DNA of 5,582 nt, taken from NCBI GenBank assembly GCA_937969395.1, contig CALBVI010000006.1, positions 1 to 5,582 on the forward strand, in the 5' to 3' direction. How positions within the stretch are numbered: position 1 is the first letter of the stretch; every line of letters starts with the position of its first letter. The notes under the pieces are model-generated. The model did not search any database. It saw only the letters and a program-made list of their open reading frames with translations, and was not told the DNA's origin. Source of the DNA: an uncultured Spongiibacteraceae bacterium. GTDB lineage: Bacteria > Pseudomonadota > Gammaproteobacteria > Pseudomonadales > Dasaniaceae. Positions 1 through 5,582 of the stretch are shown here, piece by piece. Both the position numbers and the translations under genes were made by a program.

Positions 1-23
1 AAAAAACAAAAAAATAACGGCCC

Positions 24-64
24 GTAGATATTTTCAATCATAGTTGCTGATTGAGCTTATCTAC
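24..64 (-). promoter_or_regulatory. Long hairpin with U-rich tract in the spacer after infC (attenuator or rpmI-leader structure)
   Basis: On the minus strand the transcript leaving infC can fold GUAGAUA (64-58) with UAUCUAC (30-24). Inside that, UCAAUCA (54-48) pairs with UGAUUGA (40-34), closing a 7-nt loop. A 3x3 internal loop separates the two 7-bp stems. Nine bases further on comes a tract of seven U, one G and six U (14-1). The stems are AU-rich and the U tract does not directly abut the stem, so this is not a textbook intrinsic terminator. In E. coli the rpmI-rplT genes that follow infC are controlled by ribosomal protein L20 binding structured mRNA in this region. A similar leader, or partial attenuation, is an inference here because rpmI lies outside the window. 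Confidence 0.5.
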
Positions 65-78
65 TGAGTGAGCTCGCG

Positions 79-609
79 CTACTTCTTTTTACTTCTAGGG
101 GCAATGACCATCGTCAATTGACGACCTTCCATCTTTGGAAACTGCTCTACAGCACCAAGCTCTTCGAGATCTTTTTCGACGCGCTTCAGTAACTCCATAC
201 CAATTTCCTGATGGGCCATTTCACGGCCGCGGTAACGTAGTGTTACTTTGGCTTTGTCCCCGTTTTCTAGAAAACGTGTCAGGTTGCGTAGTTTTACCTG
301 ATAGTCTCCCTCTTCCGTCCCAGGACGAAATTTCATTTCCTTAACCTGTGTCCGCACCTGCTTCTTCTTCTGAGCAGCCTGCTGTTTCTTAGCTTCGAAC
401 ACATGTTTTCCGTAGTCCATAATTTTACAGACTATCGGATTGGAATCTGTTATCTGCACCAAATCAAGTGACGCTTCAGCTGCTGCTGCACGTGCTACTT
501 CGATGGTTACTATGCCGACTTGTTCACCTTCGGCACCGATTAGACGGACTTCTTTGGCATCAATTTCATCATTGATGGTGGCCCGCTTACTTTTACCTTT
601 TTGCTTAAT
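79..609 (-). CDS. infC: Translation initiation factor IF-3, complete, AUU start
   Basis: IF3 binds the 30S subunit, prevents premature 50S joining and checks start-codon and initiator-tRNA pairing. The protein is 176 residues (E. coli IF3 has 180). The N-domain starts MKQKGKSKR, followed by INDEI (12-16) and EVRLIG (20-25). The family signature VCKIMDYGK sits at 60-68, a Lys/Gln-rich linker at about 72-85, and the C-domain holds KFRPG (93-97) and RYRGRE (125-130). The reading frame stays open back to the thrS stop with no usable ATG, GTG or TTG that would keep the N-domain. ATT at 609-607 aligns with the E. coli AUU start and has GGAG (621-618) eight bases upstream. A TTG at 462-460 would delete the first 49 residues and is rejected. 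The gene begins 21 bases after thrS and is presumably co-transcribed with it. The AUU codon is the known basis of IF3 autorepression in E. coli, and the same is inferred here. Confidence 0.96.
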   Translation of the reverse strand: MKQKGKSKRATINDEIDAKEVRLIGAEGEQVGIVTIEVARAAAAEASLDLVQITDSNPIVCKIMDYGKHVFEAKKQQAAQKKKQVRTQVKEMKFRPGTEEGDYQVKLRNLTRFLENGDKAKVTLRYRGREMAHQEIGMELLKRVEKDLEELGAVEQFPKMEGRQLTMVIAPRSKKK

Positions 610-615
610 AGCTAT

Positions 616-621
616 TTCTCC
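616..621 (-). promoter_or_regulatory. Ribosome binding site that fixes the infC AUU start
   Basis: Minus-strand GGAGAA (621-616) lies in the 21-base spacer after the thrS stop codon. The GGAG core is eight bases before ATT (609-607), an ideal distance. The in-frame ATA at 615-613 directly abuts it and is too close. This, together with homology, decides the start of infC. Confidence 0.8.
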
Positions 622-630
622 GCTGTGGTT

Positions 631-2556
631 TTAGCTTTCAGAATTAACACGGCCGCGTCGAGCTACATCATCGCTAAGGAACTGTTCAAATGCCTCCAAT
701 GTCATGGAGCCAAGATCCTCACCGTTACGCGCACGCACTGCCACTGTTTGGTTTTCTACTTCCTTATCACCGATTACCAGCAGATAAGGAACCTTCTGAA
801 TTGTGTGCTCGCGGATTTTAAAGCCGATCTTCTCATTTCTCAAGTCCGCATTGACCCTAAAGCCCTTGTTTTTCAAGGAATCTACTGTTTTTTGTACATA
901 TGGCGACTGTTTATCCGTAATATTCGCAATTACCGCTTGGGTTGGTGCCAACCAAGTTGGAAATGCCCCTTCGTAATGCTCAATCAAAATACCGATAAAA
1001 CGCTCAAATGATCCTAAGATCGCACGGTGTAACATGACCGGTGTTTGGCGTGATCCATCTTCCGCAACGTATTGCGCATCAAGACGACCAGGCATAGAAA
1101 AGTCGACCTGAATAGTACCCAACTGCCAAACACGACCAATACAATCTTTTAAAGAGAATTCAATCTTCGGTCCGTAAAAAGCACCTTCACCTGGCAACTC
1201 TTCCCATGGCAAACCTTTACTGTTTAACGCTTCTGCCAACGCGGTTTCTGCTTTGTCCCAACTTTCATCGCTACCCACTCTTTGTTCTGGACGAGTCGAT
1301 AAGCGGTAGATCACATCGCTGAAACCAAAGTCTTTATAAACATCATGTAGAAAGTCGATGAACTCAGCAACTTCTGGCTGAATCTGCTCTTCCGTAGCAA
1401 AGATATGCGCATCATCTTGTACAAAACCACGAACACGCATAATGCCGTGCAGCGAACCTGAAGGCTCGTTGCGATGACAAGAACCAAACTCGGCTAAACG
1501 CAGCGGCAAATCGCGGTAGCTTTTTAAACCTTGATTAAACACTTGTACGTGACAAGGGCAATTCATCGGCTTAATCGCAACATCACGCTCTTCAGATTTA
1601 AGCGTAAACATGTCATCACCAAACTTATCGGCGTGACCTGATTTTTCCCACAAACTAATATCAACGAGCTGCGGCGTCTTAATTTCTTGATAGTTATTGC
1701 GCACTTGCTGTTCACGCATATAACTTTCAATCGTGGTATAGACATTCCAACCTTTAGGATGCCAAAACACCATACCCGGCGCTTCTTCCTGCATGTGGAA
1801 TAAATCGTATTTTTTACCCAGCTTACGGTGGTCGCGTTTCTCTGCTTCCTCTAAACGGTTCAAATACCCTTTTAAGGCTTTTTTGTTGGTCCATGCAGTA
1901 CCGTAAATACGCTGCAACATTTCATTATTAGAATCGCCGCGCCAATAAGCGCCGGCAACTTTCATTAATTTAAACGCCTTTAACTTACCAGTACTAGGAA
2001 CATGCGGACCTCGGCACAAATCCATCCATGCGCCCTGCTTATAAACAGAGATGTCTTCGCTATCAGGCAAGTCATTAATAATTTGTACTTTATAGCTCTC
2101 ACCCATATCGGTGAACTGCTTTACCGCATCGGCACGACTCATCACTATTCGCTCGACGGGATGATCTTCTTTAGTGATCTCCAGCATACGTTTTTCAATA
2201 CGCGCTAAATCATCATCACTAAAGGGCTTTTCAGCCGCAAAGTCATAGAAAAAACCATCGTCAATAACGGGACCAATGGTTACTTGAACGTCTGGAAATA
2301 AATCCTGCACCGCCATCGCCATCAGGTGAGCTGTAGAGTGACGAATAACGTCTAGGGCTTCGTCGTCACGCTCAGTAACAATCGCGATTTCGCTGTCTTG
2401 TTCAATAAGGTATGAGGTGTCAACGACTTGACCAGCTACTCTGCCAGCTAACGCGGCTTTCGCAAGACCAGGACCAATGTCCATAGCGACATCAAAAATA
2501 GTAACGGGGTTATCAAAGGTGCGCTGACTGCCGTCAGGCAAAGTAATAACAGGCAT
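631..2556 (-). CDS. thrS: Threonyl-tRNA synthetase
   Basis: A class II synthetase that activates threonine with ATP, charges tRNA-Thr and removes mischarged serine. At 641 residues it is full length (E. coli 642). Domains in order: TGS domain about 1-62; editing domain with HxxxH at H73/H77 plus C181 and H185; catalytic core about 243-535; anticodon-binding domain about 536-641. The zinc and threonine ligands C333, H384 and H510 are present, each one position before the E. coli residues. Motif 2 carries the ATP-binding R362 ([12 protein letters not shown]), and motif 3 is around [11 protein letters not shown] (510-520). In the first zinc-ligand loop the sequence is NCPCH where E. coli has NCPGH, a substitution next to the ligand. 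The ATG start has AGGAAG at 2567-2562, five bases upstream. It heads a unit with infC. In E. coli ThrRS represses its own translation by binding its leader; the structured leader here makes that plausible but does not prove it. Confidence 0.98.
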   Translation of the reverse strand: MPVITLPDGSQRTFDNPVTIFDVAMDIGPGLAKAALAGRVAGQVVDTSYLIEQDSEIAIVTERDDEALDVIRHSTAHLMAMAVQDLFPDVQVTIGPVIDDGFFYDFAAEKPFSDDDLARIEKRMLEITKEDHPVERIVMSRADAVKQFTDMGESYKVQIINDLPDSEDISVYKQGAWMDLCRGPHVPSTGKLKAFKLMKVAGAYWRGDSNNEMLQRIYGTAWTNKKALKGYLNRLEEAEKRDHRKLGKKYDLFHMQEEAPGMVFWHPKGWNVYTTIESYMREQQVRNNYQEIKTPQLVDISLWEKSGHADKFGDDMFTLKSEERDVAIKPMNCPCHVQVFNQGLKSYRDLPLRLAEFGSCHRNEPSGSLHGIMRVRGFVQDDAHIFATEEQIQPEVAEFIDFLHDVYKDFGFSDVIYRLSTRPEQRVGSDESWDKAETALAEALNSKGLPWEELPGEGAFYGPKIEFSLKDCIGRVWQLGTIQVDFSMPGRLDAQYVAEDGSRQTPVMLHRAILGSFERFIGILIEHYEGAFPTWLAPTQAVIANITDKQSPYVQKTVDSLKNKGFRVNADLRNEKIGFKIREHTIQKVPYLLVIGDKEVENQTVAVRARNGEDLGSMTLEAFEQFLSDDVARRGRVNSES

Positions 2557-2561
2557 GAATA

Positions 2562-2567
2562 CTTCCT
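2562..2567 (-). promoter_or_regulatory. thrS ribosome binding site
   Basis: AGGAAG on the minus strand, five bases before the thrS ATG (2556-2554). It supports this start, which also matches the [11 protein letters not shown]-terminus of E. coli ThrRS. Confidence 0.75.
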
Positions 2568-2595
2568 ATCTCAGTGGCGAACCCTACAAAAGTCC

Positions 2596-2633
2596 GCTTG
2601 AATTAATCAATGTTGGTTATTAATGATACAAGC
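2596..2633 (-). promoter_or_regulatory. Hairpin in the thrS leader, candidate translational operator
   Basis: GCUUG (2633-2629) pairs with CAAGC (2600-2596). AUUAAU (2624-2619) pairs with AUUAAU (2607-2602) across an 11-nt loop, AACCAACAUUG. The two stems are separated by an asymmetric internal loop (4 versus 1 bases). The structure ends about 30 bases before the ribosome binding site, inside the leader expected from the promoter at 2664-2691. In E. coli the thrS operator includes hairpins mimicking the tRNA-Thr anticodon arm. This loop has no obvious threonine-anticodon mimic, so its function is an inference. Confidence 0.4.
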
Positions 2634-2663
2634 TATTAAATGCATCAGAAATTTAGGTCGCAC

Positions 2664-2691
2664 ACTCTACCACAGGCTTTGTTTTTGTAAA
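2664..2691 (-). promoter_or_regulatory. Predicted sigma-70 promoter for thrS-infC
   Basis: On the minus strand TTTACA (2691-2686) is a good -35 element. It is followed after 16 bases by TAGAGT (2669-2664), preceded by TG-G, an extended -10 feature. Transcription would begin near 2657 and give a leader of about 100 bases before thrS. No equally good candidate was seen elsewhere in the 285-base spacer. The region 2700-2841 holds only a small hairpin and no gene or clear terminator for the upstream DoxX-like gene, so read-through into thrS is possible. Confidence 0.6.
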
Positions 2692-2841
2692 GCAGACGAG
2701 CCAAAAGGGAACGTTTACTGCTGTAAAAGAGACCTTAAACCGAGGACTACTTTTTGACTGAGTAGTATTTAACCAGCCGCCCTCGCTTTACGCTTCAAAT
2801 AACTTGGCCAAATGTAGACAATGCACCTAGAGGCCATTCAC

Positions 2842-3270
2842 CTATTTTCCGATAGAAAACTTAGTATCGTAATCCCTTAAATAATAAATAGTAAAACAAC
2901 AGGCAAAGACGCAAAACCCGGTGAAGAATAAAATGGTGGGATGCGCTTCGTGAAAAATGGCTGCTACGTAGCCCTTAAGCACTTCAGGCACAGACACGGC
3001 CAAAATACTCAAAAACAGAAAAAAGCCTCGGGTTACACGCTTATATAAACCCAGCACCAACAAAACAACCAAGACTACTTCGAGCGCACCGAATACGGTA
3101 ATCACGATTTCAGGTACGCCGGGGATCCAATAATAAGTACTCATCATTTCAACGCCGTGCTCAGGGCGCGCAAATTTATTGTAAGTCCATACTGAAAACA
3201 CGATAAAAACGGCTAAGCGGCAAAAAAACAAACACCAAGCTAAATTTTTCTCTACATTGTTATCATTCAT
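2842..3270 (-). CDS. DoxX-like four-helix inner-membrane protein, paralog A
   Basis: A 142-residue integral membrane protein of unknown function. Hydrophobic segments lie at about 11-30, 52-77, 82-97 and 109-131, so four helices are likely. Length, topology and the pattern of an N-terminal helix with Arg, a small loop, then an 'F-G-A-L-E' type second helix followed by G-L-Y-K-R resemble the DoxX/DoxX-like superfamily; this assignment is by pattern only. Conserved with the neighbouring copy are CLFFCR (13-18), K32, RPEHGV (35-40), E64, FFLFLS (83-88), H110 and YDTKFS (134-139). The ATG has GGAG at 3281-3278, seven bases upstream. It lies 67 bases downstream of its paralog on the same strand, so co-transcription is likely. 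By hand alignment about half the residues are identical between the two, which indicates an older tandem duplication rather than a recent one. Confidence 0.85.
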   Translation of the reverse strand: MNDNNVEKNLAWCLFFCRLAVFIVFSVWTYNKFARPEHGVEMMSTYYWIPGVPEIVITVFGALEVVLVVLLVLGLYKRVTRGFFLFLSILAVSVPEVLKGYVAAIFHEAHPTILFFTGFCVFACCFTIYYLRDYDTKFSIGK

Positions 3271-3337
3271 CTTAAAACTCCAAACAGCCGAACTTCTATT
3301 TATTATTTATAGCCACTTATCGCTAAGCAGCTCATTA

Positions 3338-3778
3338 TTAGTCAGATTGACGCATGCGGTCAGCAAGCGAAAATCTCGTATCATATTGCCTAAAGACAAA
3401 CACGATAATCGCGCAAGCTAATAGACAGAAGGCCGAAAAGAACATAATCGTATGCCAGCCTTCAAAAATGCCGTTACGCATACCATTGAGGGCTCGAGGG
3501 GTACAAATAGACATAACACTCAAGAATAGAAAGAAAGCACGCGTTAGATATTTATAAAAGCCAAAGACGAACAGCAAACACATCACTAATTCAAAGACCC
3601 CAAATAACAAAATCAAGGTTTCAGAGAGGCCCGGTATCAGATAAAAGTTTTTCATAATCCCAACGCCGTGCTCAGGGCGAATTAACTTATCCAAGGTCCA
3701 AGCAAGGAAGACAATAAAAACACCTACCCGACAAAAAAACAGACAAAGACCTAATCGTTTTTCTAAATCACTATTCAT
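3338..3778 (-). CDS. DoxX-like four-helix inner-membrane protein, paralog B
   Basis: A 146-residue membrane protein, paralog of the gene that follows it (2842-3270). Four hydrophobic segments lie at about 11-29, 51-76, 81-94 and 108-129. The shared landmarks are CLFFCR (12-17), K31, RPEHGV (34-39), E63, FFLFLS (82-87), H109 and YDTRFS (132-137). The C-terminus is longer and charged (ADRMRQSD). A 19-base block is identical in both genes (3661-3679 and 3150-3168), over the RPEHGV-coding region. The start ATG (3778-3776) has only a weak purine stretch, GAAGAG, about 11 bases upstream. The ATG ten bases further upstream hits a stop after two codons. hisC ends 77 bases before it on the same strand, with no terminator in between, so it may be read through from hisC. 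DoxX family membership is by pattern; no function is claimed. Confidence 0.85.
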   Translation of the reverse strand: MNSDLEKRLGLCLFFCRVGVFIVFLAWTLDKLIRPEHGVGIMKNFYLIPGLSETLILLFGVFELVMCLLFVFGFYKYLTRAFFLFLSVMSICTPRALNGMRNGIFEGWHTIMFFSAFCLLACAIIVFVFRQYDTRFSLADRMRQSD

Positions 3779-3855
3779 ATAATCATCGACTCTTCAATTT
3801 TATTGTTATCGTTAAACTATTAAGAACGTATTAAATTTTATCATCACAAGCCAGA

Positions 3856-4983
3856 CTAAACATTTGACTGAATGGCTTTTATCACTTCAACCAGTATCTG
3901 CATTTCTTCATCAGTGCCAATGGTAATACGAAGATACTGTTCGATACGTGGCTTGCTAAAATAACGCACTAATATTTTAGCTTCACGTAAAGCCTCAAAC
4001 AGCTCTTTAGCAGAAAAAACACTAGGCTTAGCCATAATAAAGTTTGCCGCAGAAGGCAATATATCAAAACCCAGCGCTTGCAACTGCTCTACCGTCGACT
4101 CGCGGGTAGCAATCACCTTTTGACAGCAAGACTCAAAATAATCGACATCTTCAATCGCAGCAATCGCAGCAAGCTCGGCAATACGATCAATAGAATAAGG
4201 GTTGAACGAATTTTTAATCCGCTCAAGTGCCGCTATTAACTCAGGACTACCAATAGCAAAACCAACTCTGACGCCTGCTAATGAGCGCGACTTTGATAAG
4301 GTCTGGACCACTAAAAGATTGGGGTAACGCTCGACTAAGGCCACAGCACTTTCACTGCCAAAATCAATATAGGCCTCATCAACAATCACGACACGGTCAG
4401 TATTTTTTTGCAGCAAAGCCTCAATAGCTGCCAACCCTATTGCAATACCAGTAGGCGCATTCGGGTTAGGAAAAATAATACCGCCATTGTCCTGCTCATA
4501 ATCACTGAGCTTAATCGTAAAATCATCTGCCAAAGGCAATTCAATCGAATCAATCCCATACAAACCGCAGTAAACCGGATAAAAACCATAAGTAATATCA
4601 GGAAATAAAATAGCTGCGCTTTGTTGAAAGAAGGCCTGAAAAGCAAATGCCAAAACCTCATCAGAACCATTACCCACAAACACGCTATCTTGTGAGACTG
4701 AAAAATGATTGGCAATGACGTTTTTTAATCTCCCTGAACTAGGGTCAGGATAGAGACGCAAATGATCGATAACGTCTTCTGTAATAGCCGCAACGACTTT
4801 CGGCGACGGCGGGTAAGGATTTTCATTAGTATTAAGCTTGGTTAATCCTTGGATTTTAGGCTGTTCGCCCGGCACGTAGGGTTCGAGCTCTTGAACCAAC
4901 TCACTCCAAAACCTCGAATTATTAGGCTTTGCTGATATCGGTGTTGAAGACTCAGATATTGAAGATTTGGATTCTGATGACAT
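3856..4983 (-). CDS. hisC: Histidinol-phosphate aminotransferase
   Basis: A PLP-dependent class I/II aminotransferase that converts imidazole acetol phosphate and glutamate to L-histidinol phosphate, in the cytoplasm. Numbered from the ATG, it has 375 residues. Landmarks are [20 protein letters not shown] (24-43), [12 protein letters not shown] (50-61), GNGSDE (104-109), PNPNAPTG with N175, DEAYIDFG with D202 and Y205, the Schiff-base lysine K231 in [10 protein letters not shown], and R352 in RITIGT, which binds substrate phosphate or carboxylate. The N-terminus carries about 23 extra residues, rich in Ser, before the conserved RFW. A TTG at 5016-5014 would add 11 residues and has GAGG eight bases upstream, whereas the ATG has no clear ribosome site; a TATAAT at 5024-5019 argues for the shorter form. 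No other his gene is in view. An aromatic-aminotransferase side activity cannot be excluded. Confidence 0.93.
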   Translation of the reverse strand: MSSESKSSISESSTPISAKPNNSRFWSELVQELEPYVPGEQPKIQGLTKLNTNENPYPPSPKVVAAITEDVIDHLRLYPDPSSGRLKNVIANHFSVSQDSVFVGNGSDEVLAFAFQAFFQQSAAILFPDITYGFYPVYCGLYGIDSIELPLADDFTIKLSDYEQDNGGIIFPNPNAPTGIAIGLAAIEALLQKNTDRVVIVDEAYIDFGSESAVALVERYPNLLVVQTLSKSRSLAGVRVGFAIGSPELIAALERIKNSFNPYSIDRIAELAAIAAIEDVDYFESCCQKVIATRESTVEQLQALGFDILPSAANFIMAKPSVFSAKELFEALREAKILVRYFSKPRIEQYLRITIGTDEEMQILVEVIKAIQSNV

Positions 4984-5018
4984 GATGACTATGGTTTCAC
5001 TGTTCGATAAAACCAAGA

Positions 5019-5024
5019 ATTATA
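5019..5024 (-). promoter_or_regulatory. Candidate -10 element for hisC
   Basis: A perfect TATAAT on the minus strand, 35 bases before the hisC ATG. At 16-18 bases upstream there is no convincing -35 hexamer, so the promoter is weak or activator-dependent if real. Transcription would begin near 5012, inside or past the alternative TTG codon. The adjacent GAGG (5028-5025) could instead be a ribosome site for that TTG; the two readings exclude each other. Confidence 0.35.
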
Positions 5025-5042
5025 CCTCAAGATTTACCGACA

Positions 5043-5155
5043 AAGCTTCAGGACTTAAGCTGAGTCATCAATTTTTTCGTCGTTATAGCAACGTTATTAC
5101 CAAGCTATCGCAAATAATCATGCCTTTCAGCTTGAGTTAAGCTTCATTAGCTAAT
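5043..5155. repeat. Inverted-repeat cluster in the spacer between divergent genes
   Basis: The 227-base spacer between hisC and the plus-strand gene contains three small dyads. TCAGCTT-8-AAGCTT lies on the minus strand at 5063-5043. TCAGCTT-5-AAGCTT lies on the plus strand at 5127-5144. ATTAGCTAAT at 5146-5155 is a perfect 10-base palindrome. The first two share the same half-sites in opposite orientation with different spacing. They could be operator half-sites or chance in AT-rich DNA. No gene was seen in the spacer. Confidence 0.3.
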
Positions 5156-5199
5156 AATAACAATCAGACGACAATGATTAGAAACCTAGGCATTTCTTT

Positions 5200-5225
5200 C
5201 AGTATCGTGAAGTGAAATAATACTG
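5200..5225 (+). promoter_or_regulatory. CAGTAT/ATACTG dyad before the secreted-protein gene
   Basis: CAGTAT (5200-5205) and ATACTG (5220-5225) form a 6-base inverted repeat with a 14-base spacer, 18 bases upstream of the start codon. GTATC (5202-5206) and GATAC (5225-5229) offer a competing pairing. The right half overlaps TAATAC (5218-5223), a possible -10 without a good -35. An operator or a 5'-UTR hairpin are both possible. Confidence 0.3.
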
Positions 5226-5230
5226 ATACA

Positions 5231-5238
5231 GGATGGAG
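5231..5238 (+). promoter_or_regulatory. Ribosome binding site of the secreted-protein gene
   Basis: GGATGGAG ends five bases before the ATG at 5244. The strong match and spacing favour this ATG over the one at 5250. Confidence 0.7.
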
Positions 5239-5243
5239 TTATT

Positions 5244-5549
5244 ATGAATATGCTAATTAAAACAATAATCGCCCGAACACCGATACTTCACGTACTAACA
5301 ATATCAATCAGTATGCTATTGGCCAGCACTGCATTTGCAGCTCAGCCCACCAATATCAAACATATTGAAGATATCGTTACAGGCAACACCGTCTATTCTC
5401 ACTATGTCATCCATTGCTCTGACGGCACTAAACACAACGTTTCTGCGTGGAACGAACGCAAACTGTGGTGCGTAGATAAAGGCCGAAAAGACAAATGCTT
5501 TAAAACGCAGCTATCGATCGCTAAATATTCCTGCAAGGCCACAGGCTAG
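5244..5549 (+). CDS. Small exported four-cysteine protein of unknown function
   Basis: I do not recognise a family with a known function. The 101-residue product starts with a Sec-type signal peptide: K6 and R11, a hydrophobic core at about 14-28, and a cleavage site after AFA (30-32), giving a mature protein of about 69 residues. The mature part has four cysteines, C58, C76, C85 and C97, enough for two disulfides. It has the pattern HCSDGT, then SAWNERKLWC, then a basic GRKDKC stretch, and is rich in lysine. A small periplasmic or secreted disulfide-stabilised domain is inferred. The ATG has GGATGGAG at 5231-5238, five bases upstream; an ATG two codons later is less well placed. The gene is transcribed away from hisC and is the only plus-strand gene. 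A hairpin spans its stop codon. Confidence 0.8.
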   Translation: MNMLIKTIIARTPILHVLTISISMLLASTAFAAQPTNIKHIEDIVTGNTVYSHYVIHCSDGTKHNVSAWNERKLWCVDKGRKDKCFKTQLSIAKYSCKATG

Positions 5550-5555
5550 GGCCTT
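5535..5555 (+). terminator. Terminator-like hairpin over the stop codon
   Basis: AAGGCC (5535-5540) and GGCCTT (5550-5555) form a 6-bp GC-rich stem with a 9-base loop that holds the TAG stop codon (5547-5549). It is followed by ATTTAAAA rather than a long U run, so termination may be weak. Confidence 0.4.
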
Positions 5556-5563
5556 ATTTAAAA

Positions 5564-5582
5564 GCACCTAGCACCTAGCACC
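5564..5582. repeat. Tandem heptamer repeat GCACCTA, cut by the window end
   Basis: Two full copies of GCACCTA (5564-5570 and 5571-5577) are followed by GCACC (5578-5582), where the window stops. The array could be longer outside the window. It begins 14 bases after the stop codon of the secreted-protein gene. Confidence 0.6.

Noticed and set aside
79..462. Short infC starting at TTG
   Set aside because: It would delete the first 49 residues of the N-domain; conserved IF3 sequence continues upstream to the ATT start.
601..1011. 136-codon open frame on the plus strand within thrS
   Set aside because: It lies antisense to a strongly conserved synthetase, has no ribosome site and its translation looks like no known protein. 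It is a by-product of thrS codon use.
1542..1562. NCPCH instead of NCPGH in ThrRS as a possible defect
   Set aside because: The zinc ligand C333 is intact and the rest of the active site is complete. I believe this variant occurs in other functional bacterial ThrRS, so it is not evidence of lost function.
2746..2766. ACTACT/AGTAGT hairpin as terminator for the DoxX-like pair
   Set aside because: A 6-bp AU-rich stem with no U tract on the minus strand after it; too weak to call.
2769..2837. 22-codon basic open frame on the minus strand after the DoxX-like gene
   Set aside because: The ribosome site is one base from the ATG and nothing else supports it. The length is within chance.
4437..4715. 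92-codon open frame on the minus strand inside hisC
   Set aside because: It is an alternative frame of hisC with no start signals; the hisC frame carries the conserved motifs.

Overview
The window reads as chromosomal DNA of a moderate-GC gammaproteobacterium. ThrRS and IF3 follow their E. coli counterparts almost residue for residue (active-site residues shifted by one), thrS is followed by infC, and infC keeps the unusual AUU start. An aquatic or marine lineage is plausible from the DoxX-like and HisC sequences, but this is only an impression. There is no sign of a phage, insertion sequence, CRISPR array, tRNA or rRNA.

Layout: all but one of the genes lie on the minus strand, so transcription runs from right to left. 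From right to left they are hisC (histidinol-phosphate aminotransferase, 3856-4983), two tandem paralogous DoxX-like membrane proteins (3338-3778 and 2842-3270), a 285-bp spacer with a good promoter and a leader hairpin, thrS (631-2556) and infC (79-609). The left edge (1-78) is the spacer between infC and the next gene, expected to be rpmI and rplT outside the window. It holds a long hairpin followed by a U-rich tract.

On the right, 5017-5243 is a spacer between divergent genes with several small inverted repeats. The only plus-strand gene follows (5244-5549): a small exported protein of unknown function whose mature part has four cysteines. A terminator-like hairpin overlaps its stop codon. 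The last 19 bases are a tandem heptamer repeat (GCACCTA) cut by the window end.

How the genes work together: thrS and infC form a translation operon in which both products are known in E. coli to control their own synthesis. Here the AUU start with a well-placed Shine-Dalgarno site, and a structured thrS leader, are consistent with that. HisC serves histidine biosynthesis away from any visible his operon. The two DoxX-like genes are a local duplication of unknown role. Most of the window is ordinary core genome. The less explained parts are the DoxX-like pair, the four-cysteine secreted protein, and the regulatory and repeat elements. I did not find a convincing new multi-gene system.
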